Positions 50,301 through 62,300 of a stretch of 64,000 bases of DNA are shown here, one piece after another (the stretch's first letter is position 1; every line of letters starts with the position of its first letter). The position numbers and the translations under genes were made by a program. Source of the DNA: Monocercomonoides exilis (lineage: Eukaryota > Preaxostyla > Oxymonadida > Polymastigidae); the NCBI GenBank assembly GCA_001643675.2, contig LSRY02000004.1, positions 2,155,501 through 2,219,500 on the forward strand, written 5' to 3'. The notes below the pieces were generated by a model that saw only the letters and a list, made by a program, of their open reading frames with translations, ran no database searches and was not told where the DNA came from.

Positions 50301-52427
50301 ACAGGAGCGCAAACTGCAGTTTCTGCCTCTTCGTCTACAGTGCCATCGAACTCAACTGCTCCTGTTGCAGTTGTGCACAATGCGGCAGACGACTCCCGAC
50401 TTGTATCAATTCGATCGGTGTGGCCCACTTTGGCATCGCTGCTGGGGGGACGATTTGCCCATCTTTTGAACAGCACCGTGCCTATTTTGTTGGACTCAGC
50501 CAAAAAGGACTTTACTGAAACTGAATCTGCAATTGAGGCAAGTGCTGCGAGAGCAACCGCTGCGACATTTTCTGGTGGAGATGCATTCGACAACGAGACC
50601 ATCAACCTTAACCAGCAGCGTCAAGTGGCGCAAAATGCGCTGAATGAAAGAGAGCGAGCAATGGAGACTCTTTCATCAATCATTGTTGCTGTGGGGCCGT
50701 ATTATGCGCCCTTCATTCCGCAGACGTTGGAAATGGCTTTCAAAATACTTGGGTTCGAAGCATCGGATCAGATGACAGCAGCTGCAGCGGATTCGGCTGC
50801 TGAGATTGTGGCAAGTTGCATCGCTGCTCTGTCGCCTCAAAACAGCAAATCGGAGTTGCATCCCGACAAGTTGGCACCAATGCTTGCCTCAGCTGCACAG
50901 CCTGGAGAGAAATTACCTCTTCCACCTTTGCCTGACATTTCAGTGAACTACCATCCTGTGATTATTTTCTGCAGATTGTTTGCTGTTGTTATGCCTTTGA
51001 TAACATCCACTAACGACACAATCCCGCAAATAATTCGAAAAGGATTGGCAGACTCCCTCATGAATTCGCTTGATTATATTGGACCTCTTCTCAACCCTGC
51101 TTCTTCAAGCTATGCAACTCGCAAATCTCCATTTATTCTATCGACAACGTCTGCTGCAATTGCACAGCCACTCCCAGGAATGACTCTCTCGTTTGACACT
51201 TCGATTCCCGCAGGAAGTAATCCATTTCATTTGGGCATTGTGACACAGCAGTGCTTGCTGTTCTTGCAAGCAACACTGGAAAGGAAGGCGAAGATGAGAA
51301 AGTATGTCATAAGGGATGGCGAAGTCGAGATGGGAGCCAACGACGAGAAAGAACTGGATGAATATTCGAGAGAATGTGAAATGCTGAATAATGCTGTTAC
51401 ATTGTTCTCAAATCTCATGGAATGCTTTGGAGAAGGATTCTTCCCTGGATATGTTACCATCGAGCCTGTTATCTACCAGCTCATCAACTTGCCTGAACTT
51501 CCACCCCCGAAGAATCCGCGCTTTGTCCCTGTTCCTGGAGACGATCCTTCGACATTCTCTTCTCCAGCTGCAGCGAAAGAGATTATCATAAATGAATCAG
51601 ACAGAACAGCCGGGCTTTATTTGATGGCAAAATGCATTGCTCTTTTGGGAGCATCAGGAGCTGCACGTACACCGAGCTATATGCCACACTTTTTGCGGTT
51701 TGCTACTGTCACAGAAGAGGTCGTTGTGAAGGAGCACTCGACAAGACAGAATGCTGTTGCAGGCATTTTGGCAGGCGCAAAATATGGTGGTGCATCATTT
51801 TCTCCATTTGCAGCTGAGTCGCTGAAGAAAGTGGTGGATGTGGTGAACATGAAGATTGTGGACGAAGATGAGGATGAAGATGCAGACAGCGGGACATTAG
51901 CCGAGCGTGAGGTTGATTTGGAGAATGACGATCCACCTGTTCCTTATTTGGCACGCGACACTGCTGTTTCGTGCCTGGCTGTGATTGCACAGTACCAGAA
52001 GCAGAACCTGCCAAGAGGCGAGGTCGATGCGAAAGAATGCCTCAGAATGTGGTTTGACTCGCTGCCGCTGGTGCATGATGACGAAGAGGCTGTGTTCTGC
52101 CACGACTTGCTCTGCAACTTGATTGAAACAAACGATCCAATCGTGTTTGGCGGTGCACCTGACGTGGCTGAGCGCTGCAGGCAGAGCATTGCTGCTGGTC
52201 AGCTTATTCCGTCGACTGACTCAGCTGCAACAGGCGCAATGATTAAACTGGTGAAAATATTGATGCAAATTACAATGACAAAGTTTGTTTCTCCAACGAC
52301 AGATACAAAATTCCAGATGATGCTTAAGAAAATTAGAAGTTGTTTATCAACTGATATTTTAGCTGGCTTATGGCAATCGCTTCCTGAAAAAAGGCAAAGC
52401 AAACTTTTCTCTCTTTTTAATAGTTAA
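47302..52427 (+). CDS. IPO5: Importin beta-3 (IPO5/Kap121-type karyopherin)
   Basis: Proposed exons are 47302-47472, 47530-47734, 47829-48124, 48300-48517, 48731-48983, 49276-49342 and 49450-52427, giving about 1,395 residues. The family carries cargo through nuclear pores under Ran-GTP control. N-terminal HEAT repeats include L-L-S-F-A-A-V-H-L-G-R-K-I, the usual AAV-LRR-type helix, which appears cleanly only if 47473-47529 (57 nt, donor GTATGC) is removed as an intron. The C terminus has L-P-L-V-H-D-D-E-E-A followed by L-C-N-L-I-E-T-N-D-P-I-V-F-G, closely matching the IPO5 C-terminal helices. An acidic D-E-D-E-D-E-D loop lies near 51860-51890. Usual length is about 1,100, so several inter-helix loops are enlarged. 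The stop is TAA. The intron at 48125-48299 appears to have a GC donor. Assignment to beta-3 rather than IPO4 rests on the C terminus. Confidence 0.9.
48125..48299 (+). other. Probable GC-AG intron in the importin gene
   Basis: The only acceptor in this interval (TTTCAG at 48299) opens a phase-0 frame, I-L-M-V-T-L-S-S-G-D-Y. Upstream, the frame reaches a stop and offers no phase-0 GT; the only phase-0 join follows CAG at 48122-48124, giving a donor that reads GCGTGC. The result is a 175-nt GC-AG intron. Confidence 0.55.
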
Positions 52428-52842
52428 ATTCCAATTATTTTATTGAACATTCCATTAGAAAAAGTATTCATTATATAAATATCTGAAAATAGCCAGCTTT
52501 TTTTTTTAATTTTTCATTTCACATGATGCACAATTTTTTTTAATACAATTTTGTTCATGTTTTTTTTTTAAAAGGCATGACAAATTTTATGAATAATCAA
52601 TAGACAAATAAATCAATTATTTCGCAGTTTACCAAACACTTAATCAAAATGGGAAATAGCATTTCCACAAGAAAAATGCAAACAATTACAAAAATAAAAA
52701 CTAAAGCTTGTTAATAATTGTTTCAATATCACAAATATTCTATTAAAACTTTTTAAACATGAAAAGAAAGAATAACACCATGAAGCCATAATATCTATGA
52801 GATATAGCAAATTCTTTGATTTTTGATTAAACAATTGTACGA
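52428..52842. other. AT-rich spacer, promoter of the TRAPPC14-like gene
   Basis: A 415-bp AT-rich interval with poly-T and poly-A runs between two plus-strand genes. No further exon is convincing, although a splice-acceptor-like ATTTATTTCAG at 52852-52862 just inside the next gene leaves room for an upstream first exon. Confidence 0.4.
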
Positions 52843-55800
52843 ATGACTGATATTTATTTCAGTACGGATGCCGCACCCCCAGTGTTTTTTCTTCCGAACG
52901 GAAAAGTTACAAAAAATGCACGCATTGACCTGAAGCTTCCAAATCGAAGATTTGTTATTCCTGGAGAACAAATTCAATTTTATGTTATCTTTCAAATTGC
53001 TGAGACGTACAATAAAAGGGGTGTATTTGGAACCCATTCGACATTTGTTTCCACAACGATTAGTTCTATTGAACGAAATCAAGCTTTTGATAACAATAAT
53101 CGTTTATCAAAGCTTCATCCAAATGAAATTTTTCCAGATTATTTGTCATTCGTGCCATCAGCATGCACAGTAGAAGCATCTAATAAGAAAAATCCAGAAA
53201 TTGAACAACAGGACAAAGATCTGTTGTGCACTGAAAATTGTCTCATAAAATCTGAATTTTTGCATGAAATAGATTCAATTTGCCTACTTGTTCGAGGGAA
53301 GGTTCCGCTATCAAATCAAAAGGATGGTGGACGTTTTCGTATTTCCATCACTTTTCAACGTATAAGGCGAGAGGAAGACTTTATGTTAAATGAAAATCAA
53401 CAGTTTGATGCATCACTGGATTCAATTGTCGAAGGTCCGTCGAACAGCAGATGCTACACTGAAACAATAAATTTCGTTGTTGAAGGATTGGTCCCGCTTA
53501 ATCTTTTTATTCCACCTCCAGTTCCATTTGAATCAAAACGAGGTTTTTTATATCAATTGCAAAAAGATCCAGGCGGAAATTCAAATTTTCCTTTGTCAGC
53601 TATTCAACTGCAATCTTCAAAGTATTTCTCCACATCGTCTTCATTTTTGGTAAATATTATTTGTCGAAATGTTCATCCAACACTCTCGATTTTGGTTCAT
53701 TCACTTCTGTTGTCGACAATTCCTCAACTGAATCTCTCTTTCATTTTAAGTGCTAATTCAACACAAGCAACACACCTTCCCTTTATCATCCGTCCAAATA
53801 GCGAGGTTGCTGTTATATACAAGATGAGCACCTCACTTTCAGCTGATGAATGGACGAAGCCGTTGCGCAATGAGTGCTATGCAGATGAACTTGGAATGAT
53901 TCACCAATCGCCTCGATCATCTTTAGCACGCTCAGAACTGAAGCTTTTCTCCTCTCCTCACTCGCCTGCTGCAGGCCCATTTACTTCTGCTGTGTCTGCA
54001 GCGTCTGTGCTCGACGACTTGATGGACGAGGCATCATCGCCTGACATGGCGAAATCCATTTCTTCTGCTGCTACACCTTCTTCTCGCCATTCTTCCATCA
54101 CTCCACCAATGTCTGTCCCAGCCACTATCTCGCAGGCATATCCTGGTTCATCACCTATGTCATCGTCATCATCATCGTCTTCTTCTTCTTCTTCTTCTTC
54201 ACGGTCAACCAACTCTATTTCTGCCTCTTCTTCAGCTGCCAACCCATCAGCGTCTCCACTCCCTGCCCTTATTCCTTCTCCTTCACTGCCTCGTCGCTCA
54301 TCTTCTGTCGCATCTTCTCATCGCCCTTCGTTTTCTATTGCAAGCACAAGCTCCCCTCAAACACAGCCTCCCCTCAATCCTCCTGCTAAGCCTTCTAAAA
54401 AGCCGCATTCTTTCCGCATTCTTCCCCGCCGCTCTGAGTCAAGTTACTACAAACACAAACATCTTTCTGTGAATGACACAACAAAAAACACATCCTCTTA
54501 TGCTGGTAGACATGCAGCAACTGCATCTTCTGTTGATCTCTCACCTTCTCAGTCACCTTCTTCCTCGTTCTTCGCTTCTGCCACTTCGATCAACGACTCA
54601 TCTGTCGACATCTCAATCACATCGCCGTCTTCCCCCAGAAATCCTTCCTCGCCCATTCGTCTCCTTTCTCCTCTGCCAAAGTACTCTCATTCCACCTCAC
54701 CTATTTTTGTTGCACAGACACCGTTGCAACCTCAGCAGCAGCCTCAGCAGTTGCCTCCTGCACACCAAATGCCGCCTACACTTCAGACGCGTCTTTCGTT
54801 CATTCCTTCCTTCACCTCATCCTCAAACACTGTCCCTTCTCTCTATCAGCGCCAGCCTTCACAGCAGAGCAGTTCACACAACATTTCTCCTTCCTTTTTT
54901 CTGCCTCACACACAACCACTGCAATCTACAGAGAGCGCTTTTGAGTCATCGATGAGGCGTCTGCCTTCTCCAAGGCAGAATGGCACTTCATCTGAACAGA
55001 ACGCATCTTCTCTACCTCTTTTTGTATCAAAGACACTTTTTTCTGAACTGACTGCATCTGAAATGTACCCCTTTGATCTCAAAGAACAAACATCTGATTT
55101 CAAACAGAGTCAAATTGCTCCTTTTCAATCAGCAGATGTTTGTCAGCCACTTTCTTCTTCTCGATGTTTGAATGTCAGTTCATCTATCTCAAATCTCCTG
55201 CCAACTTCACAAAAACTTCATCGCTCGTTCTTCAGCTGTTCCATTCCACTTGTCTCTCTTCCAATCGATGTCTGTGTCGCTTGGTCTCCTCTTTTTGATG
55301 ACCATTGCTTTGACACACAGAATTGTGACATATCATCATCATCTATTTCTTCTTCCTCTTTTGACCCTTCCTCTTTCTTTCCTTCTTCTTCAACCACAGA
55401 TGAATTTGCTGAAAATGCAACTTTTGGAATTTTGAGTGATGAGATCACTCGAACTTATTCATCGTCTGTGTTGTTGAGCGGATGCATTCATTCATCGCAC
55501 GCACCACTTCACTCAGACACTTCTGCTCTTTCTGAATCAAATCAGACACATTCCATAAAATTATCATCAACTTCTTCTTCTTCTTCCTCTTCCTCTTCCT
55601 CTTCCTCTTCTCATCCATATGCTCGTGATATTCTGTTTCCCACCACATTTTCAGACGAACACAACACATCTCATCAGCATCCGCCATCTCTTCTGTCTCC
55701 TTCGCCTTTGGATGATCTGTTTGCTTCTTCGCTCAGTTCTTGTCTTTCTTCTTCGTCTGTGCTGCCTTTTTCTGACTCTCATGAAAATGTTTCTTTTCCT

Positions 55801-58800
55801 CTTTCTTTGAATTCACACGCCAATCAAGAGAAGACACATTCTTCTTCCTCTTCCTCTCCTTCTGATTCGTCTTCGTCTGAGCAAGTCCATCTCCAGTCCC
55901 TCTTCTCAACAGCCCTGTCACTCTATTCTCCTCCTCCTGTTGTTGTGATGTTCAGCATGCCTCGCTTTGTCAGGAGAAACGAAGTGTTCACAGTGCAAAT
56001 TGAGATCATCTCCACAAATAGATTGAAAAGCAGCAAAGAGAACGAAGAAGAAGAGGAAGAAGAGGAAGAAAGCGAATACGAAGACGAAGAGAGCGAAACA
56101 AAACATGTTTCGTTTAAATGGAAGTTTCAAGAGAAGAAGCCAAGAAAAAGGAAATCGCCTTTGTTCAGCGAGAAGAAAGGCAGAAAGAGGAAAAGAAGCA
56201 AACCACCTCCTCTTTTGATCCTTCATGTTGAAGATCCAATTTCATCGTGTTCGCAGAATATGCTTCCCCTTCCCTCTTTTCTTGTAGACGATGTCTCTTT
56301 TGCATCTGAAGATAGACAGAACTCAATTGCAGCACAGAAGCAGCCATCAATCAGACAGCCATTGAATTCAATCGCATCAACAGCTGACACAAACAATGAG
56401 TCTGCTTTCCTGTTTTCTTCAGATGAAACTCCACAACTGCACAATTCGGTTGATTCTTTTACTGATTTTGCTTCTTCTTCTTCTTCTTCTTCTTTGCCTG
56501 CAAAAACATTGGCATCTGGAGATGAAAATGCACAGTCAACTTCTTCGTTTATTTTCAGGCCTTATTCTTCTGCTGCAAAGATTCCTCTTCATTCTTCTTT
56601 TGAGCCTTTTTTAATTGCCCAGCCAATTCCAGAAAAACCTTCCTGCTTTTCATCCTCTTTCGCTTCTTCTTTTGGAGCGCTTACAACAACTTCTTCTTCC
56701 TCCTCGTTATCATCTTCTTCTTCTGCTTCTTCTTCTTCTTCTTCTTCAACAAATCTGAAAGCCATTTCGCTTCCACCAGTTTTGACACCTCCGCCTTTTG
56801 ATCAGACGAGTGAAAATGAGAATTATGAACAATTCATTCAATCAGCATTTCCACAAGCAATCGATCATTCCTTTGAGCAAACATCCAATTTGACTCTTTT
56901 GTCTCCGACTGGTGAGACCTCTTCGAGTCAACTGTTTCATTCTCATCCGCTGGCTGCCTCTCCCATTCTGCACAACACTTCTCTTTCATCCATTCCACCT
57001 GCTGTTCTGCCTTCTGATGTGAATGACCTCAGATTTGGCTGTGCTTCGATGGACGAAGATTGCCTGCTGTGGGATGTGGAAGAGGATGATGATGTGATTG
57101 CACAGAGAGCAGAGGAAGAGGCAGCTGAAAAGGAGAAAGAAGAGAAGATCAAAGAAAACAGAAAGAAAGCACATGAAAAGCATCTTCGTCTTGTAGCATT
57201 GATTTCAGCACGGGAAAAGCAGATGATTGCAAATCGAAAGAAGATACGAGAAGAGAAGAAGAGAGAAAGAGAAGAACTTATCTCAAGGAGACGGATAGAT
57301 CGCTTGACGGTGAAGCGGCCAGTGCCGTTTGCGTCTCCCAGAAGCAGATACAGCAACATTGGAGAAACAGAGACAGAGAGAGAGACAGACAGCCCACAGA
57401 AAGAAGGCAGATCACGCCGCTCAGACTCATTCTGCCTCATTTCGTGTCGGGTGAGCGATGCCAGCTCGCCTGTTCCCTCTCAGTCAAAGTCGCCTTCTGT
57501 GGTGTCTGTGGACTCAACTCCGTCTCCAGTACTGTTGGAGGAGTATGTGGACGTGGAGCAGGAGGAGATGAACACAAAGAGGAGAAAAGGAGAAAAAGAG
57601 GAAGAAGGAGGAAATGAAGAGGGTGTTGACATGAAACAAGAGCAGCATGGTGGAGTCATATCTGTTCATTCATTGCCAAATGAGGTATCACAAAATGTTG
57701 AAAAGAAAGGAAAATCAGACGAAAGCGCACATAACAGAAGTAACACTCAAACATTAAAAGAATTCAAAGAAAAGCGCATTGACGATGAGAGAAAAGAAAA
57801 AGATGGCTCATCTTCAAATCATCTCACTGTGAAGAATCCAGTGAAAGAAGACGGATATGAAAGTGAGTATGAGTCAGAATACGAAGAATACTCGGAATCT
57901 GAAGAAGCATTCGACGAGCAGACAGAAAAGGAGAGCGAAGCACAAACAGAAAATCCTCAGCAAAATGTTGGAAATCATTCTGTTTTTTCGGAAAACGCAT
58001 CTGCTTCATCTTCCTCGATAAATTCTTCAGCTTCATCTTCTTCCTCTTCCTCTTCCTCTTCTGGCAAAGCTATCTCTTCAACTACTTCTCCTCCTCCTTT
58101 TGCAATATCATCTTCTTCAACATCTTCTTCTCCTTCTGTGGACATGTCTAATTTGCCTCAAAATGTGCATTCATCTGAATCAGACGCAACTTCTCAGCAG
58201 CCTTCTCATCCAATTTATTCTCCAATTTCTTCCCATTCTGCTGCTTCTGCTGCTTCTGATGTTCTTCATCCTTCTTTCGCTCAGCTTTCTCCTTCACACT
58301 CACACAGCCGTCTGTCATTTCCTGCCATCCCTTCTCCTTCCTGCCGCATGGACCTCATCTCTTCTGCCCATCGCTCTCTCACTCCTGTCCCTTCACTCAC
58401 TCCATCGCCACTTCCAGAAGAAGAACGGCCTTCGACAGCATCGCCTTATTCCTCTGCTGCTTCCAATGTGATCTCATCTTCTCCTCTTCTTCCTTCCTCT
58501 GATTCCATCTCATCTGCTCATAATGTATCTGTTGATGCTGCTGATGACGCTCCTTTATTTTCTTCTGAGCTCCATTCTTCTGCCATTGCTCCTTTATTTG
58601 CCCAATCCTCAGTGGATCAACTGCTTCTATTTCCTTCTTCTTCTTCTTCTTCTTCTTCTTCTTCTGTTTCTGTTTCTGTTTCTGTTTCTGACAATCCTTC
58701 TCAACTTATCGAAAATCCTGAAGCTTCAATGAGTTCTTGTTCAATTGTTCCATCGCTGCTTTCAAACACAGAAAGCATTCAGCAAAGCGAATGGAGCGAA

Positions 58801-59142
58801 GGCCAAAGGCATCGCCTATTCAATAATACTTTTTATCCTCCTGTTCTGTGCCTGGAAAATGACATTCTTTTGGGGTATGCTGCATTTTTTTTAATTGTTT
58901 TTCGAAATGAATTCATTTACGAATTTCTTTTTTATTCTTAATTTAACTGTTTATTTTAAAAAATAATAATATAATTCCATAGCGAACTTAATCGAGCCCA
59001 GAAGCTCAGCTGCTCTTTGCATTTCATCGCTTCCCAAACTGGCTGCATTGAGCTTTGCCACTTTTCTATTGTCGACCTTAGGTCACAACAGATATACAGG
59101 CAACCACTTATCAATCGTTGTGTGGTTATTTGCGTTGATTGA
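52843..59142 (+). CDS. Very long Ser-rich protein with TRAPPC14/MAP11-like ends
   Basis: Exon 1 is 52843-58874 and exon 2 is 58983-59142; the 108-nt intron has donor GTATGC and the join gives 2,063 residues ending in TGA. Exon 2 is short and ordered (G-E-L-N-R-A-Q-K-L-S-C-S-L-H-F-I-A). The N-terminal roughly 330 residues look like beta-sandwich (L-P-N-R-R-F-V-I-P-G-E-Q-I-Q-F-Y-V-I-F). A later ordered block reads V-V-V-M-F-S-M-P-R-F-V-R-R-N-E-V-F-T-V-Q. The order and shape of these three blocks match my recollection of TRAPPC14 (C7orf43/MAP11), a TRAPPII-associated microtubule and cilium protein of about 580 residues. Between them lie about 1,500 residues of Ser, Glu/Lys and acidic low complexity, including a charged coiled-coil stretch around 57070-57300. 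The TRAPPC14 match is a hypothesis from short motifs; the ATG at 52843 may not be the true start. Confidence 0.7.
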
Positions 59143-59393
59143 TGTACCTGTCATGTTTTATAAATTGTGAAATATTTTTGCCGTTTTCTTTTTGTTGTTA
59201 TTGTTATTATAATTATTGTCTTTGTTTTTGGTTTTTCACCTTTCGGGAGTAAAGTCACATTTTTTCAATTATTTGAAATTTCGAAAAAGGAATTCGTAAG
59301 AGTTTTATTTTTTGTTAAGGCATCTTCACCTCTCATCGAATATTATGTTTTTGAAAGTTTTAAGAATATTTAACGATTTTGTTTATTTAATAA

Positions 59394-62300
59394 ATGAACA
59401 GAATTTTGATCAAGCCCTCAATCGTGCTATGTTCAGTCTCCAATTTAATGGAGCATGACAGAAACACGAAAGTGCTTTCGCCTATTACGCACATGCTTTC
59501 CTTGAGAACAGTAATGCATTCAACTTGCACATTTGAACGAAAGCGAAGCAATAATTCACTTCCGATTTTGTCTCAGTTTTCTTCAACTATAAAAGATGCA
59601 ACCGATCTTTCCAAGTCAATAGTTCATTGTAAGCAAGAGGACCCTGATCATACAAATAGTTTTAATTGCTTTTACTCTCGTCTTGCTGGTTCTTTTTTGC
59701 AGCTTTTAAAAAGAAGAGACCATTGCCCTTTTAAGCTTATTTATACTCAATTTTTCGATAAAAAAAATGTACCTGCCCAACTAAAACCTTTAAACAAGCG
59801 ACAAGTTCATCATTTTTTGTGTATTCTTCTGAAGCGACTTGTTCCAGCAAAGCTTTTTGGTTCAACCAAAAATAGAGATCAGTATTTCTTGAATCTCAAG
59901 CAATTGCTAGGTTTATCATACTTTGAAACAATGCAACTTACAGATATGTTAAGCGGAATCAAAACAAATCCTTATCGTAACTCTTTACCTCCTCCATCAA
60001 ATTCGACAAAATCATGTGACATCGACTTCCAGCAATTTGCAACATCTCTTTATTCATTTTTCACACTTGAAATTGTTTATCCTCTACTGAGACATTTTTT
60101 CTATATCACAGAACGAGGTAAAGAAGGAAATAGATTGTATTATTACATGCTCGACCAATGGCTTCAACATCAAGAAACTTCAATTGATAACCTTCAGAAA
60201 AAAGATGGACTAAAACTTGTGACCAGTTCGCTTCCAACTCCTCCTTTTGAAGCCAAGTGCAGAGAAGAAACTGCAATTAATACAAGAATATCATCATTAG
60301 TATCAGTTCTGAGAACACGTTTTGTTCCAAAGAAAACTGGAATGCGGCTGATAATTCAACATAGTATGAATTCACTTAGTTGTAACATATGCCGTCTTGT
60401 TGATTTAAATTTTGTGAATATTGTTTTTAAAACTATTTTTATTCCATTAATCGTTCAATTGTTTGAATGGTGTGCATATGACTGAAGATGGAGTAGCCAA
60501 ACTGTTTTCTCAGAGTTACATTACGAAGCGAAACATGCTGCTGGGTTTGAATCATGGAAATGCACAAATTGTTGGGAGACCAAGAACAATCGGTGAAATC
60601 AGTCCTGCTTCTTGCTTTGATTCGCAGGATCCTTTTTTCAAGGCATTTGGAGCACTTTTGGGCGATTGTGACATTCAATCGTTGGAAGAGAAAGAGGAAG
60701 AGATGTTGTGGAATGAAAATATACCAGCATCAAAGCGCACTGGAATGGGTTGCTACTCTTCAATGAAAAAGAAGGAAGGAGAGAAAGAATATGAAGGAAA
60801 ATCCAATTGTGACCAAAATCAAGGTAAAGCTCCATGGATTCGAAGAACGTTATCAAAAGAAGAAGAAAACATCAAAAACAAAGTGAAATGGCAAACATTT
60901 GAACTTTCTCAGCGAATGCAATATCAAGTTCAAGATTGCTTTTATATACTCACTCATGTTCGGGTATGACTTATTTCATCAGGCATCATAAGATTGTTCT
61001 TATTTATCATTATTTTCAACCATTTTATCTTTCAAATAACTCCTCTTTTCTAAAATGCTTTATAATTTTTCACTACAAAACATTTGTGTGTATTCTTCAC
61101 ATTTTTGATTTATTTTATAAAACAGAAGGCAAATCCTCAACTTTTTGGTGCATCTCTTTTTGGAATTACTGAGCTTTATTCGCGTGTTCTTCCCTTCTAC
61201 AAGACACTGGTTAATCCAAAAACAGGTCTTTACTCCTTCAAAAAGAGAAGAAAACATCGTTTTGGAGTTCTCACAGCTGACATCGAAGGAGCATTCGATC
61301 ACATCCAACGAACGAGACTGATGGGATTACTTGATTCCATCATAAAGCACGTATGCTGGGCAATGAAAAGGCGCTTTGCTTTTTTTTTTAGAAATAAATT
61401 GTATTTGTAATTTTTATTTAACAGAAGACAAATGAATGATGCATGAAGGAGTGTTTTTATTGTTGCAATTAATGTGTTTTTCATGAATGTTTTGTATGTT
61501 GCTCATGTTTAGACATTTTCCGTTAAGAGAACAAACACATCTGCATTGAAATGTGTGCAGATTATTCCGTCGACAGCTTCTGGCGAATCACAAACAGAAT
61601 CTGCTTTTGTGACTCCACGCAATCCGTATTTCTCAGCAAATAGTTGTTCATTTGTGAAAAAGGTATTTTTGTTTTACAAAGTTTCTAATTAACATCCTTA
61701 ACATCAATTCTTCTTTTCATATTTCTGTTGCTCCAAACAGTTTCTCTCAGTCACTTTTTATTTCATTCTTGATTTTTCTTAATTTTTCTTAACTTTTTTA
61801 TCCAATTTCTTTTTATTTATTTGTAGATACACACCTTTTCTAACTCTATCTATTATACATGAGCACATAAACAACCACACCATCAGACTTCCTGTTTCTG
61901 TTTCAAAAGCATCAACCTCCAATCAATCAAAGCCAGCAGAAGAAAAAAAGGAAAAGGAAGATTCAAAGAAAATTAACTCTTCAGCTTCTTCAGAAAAGTC
62001 TAAAGAACCAAATTCGTCCAATTCATCATCAATGTCATCGATGAAGTATGCCTATTTCACGACGACTGATGGTGTGCATCAGGGCTCCTGCCTTTCCACG
62101 CTCTTCTGCAATCTCTATTTGGCATTTATGGAGCGCGAGTGGGAGAAAGAGTGGAATGCGATGCTGGGTACAAACGAAAGCACCCCGTTGACAACATTCG
62201 GCGGCGGATCGACTTTTGTGGCGCGGCTGGTGGACGACTATCTTGTCATCACAGACAACCCGCTTTTCTATCTGTTCTTCTTCACGCGCCTCAGCACAGC

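Noticed and set aside
59167-59373. A 68-codon frame between the TRAPPC14-like and TERT genes
   Set aside because: It starts at GTG rather than ATG and is a Val/Ile/Phe-rich reading of AT-rich DNA.
60964-61512. Two TERT introns of identical length (162 nt)
   Set aside because: Their sequences do not resemble each other, so equal length appears to be coincidence.
61626-61826. Alternative donor at 61663 for TERT exon 4
   Set aside because: It gives phase 0 and reads into a stop a few codons after the 61827 acceptor. The donor at 61626 keeps the frame into the helix before motif B'.
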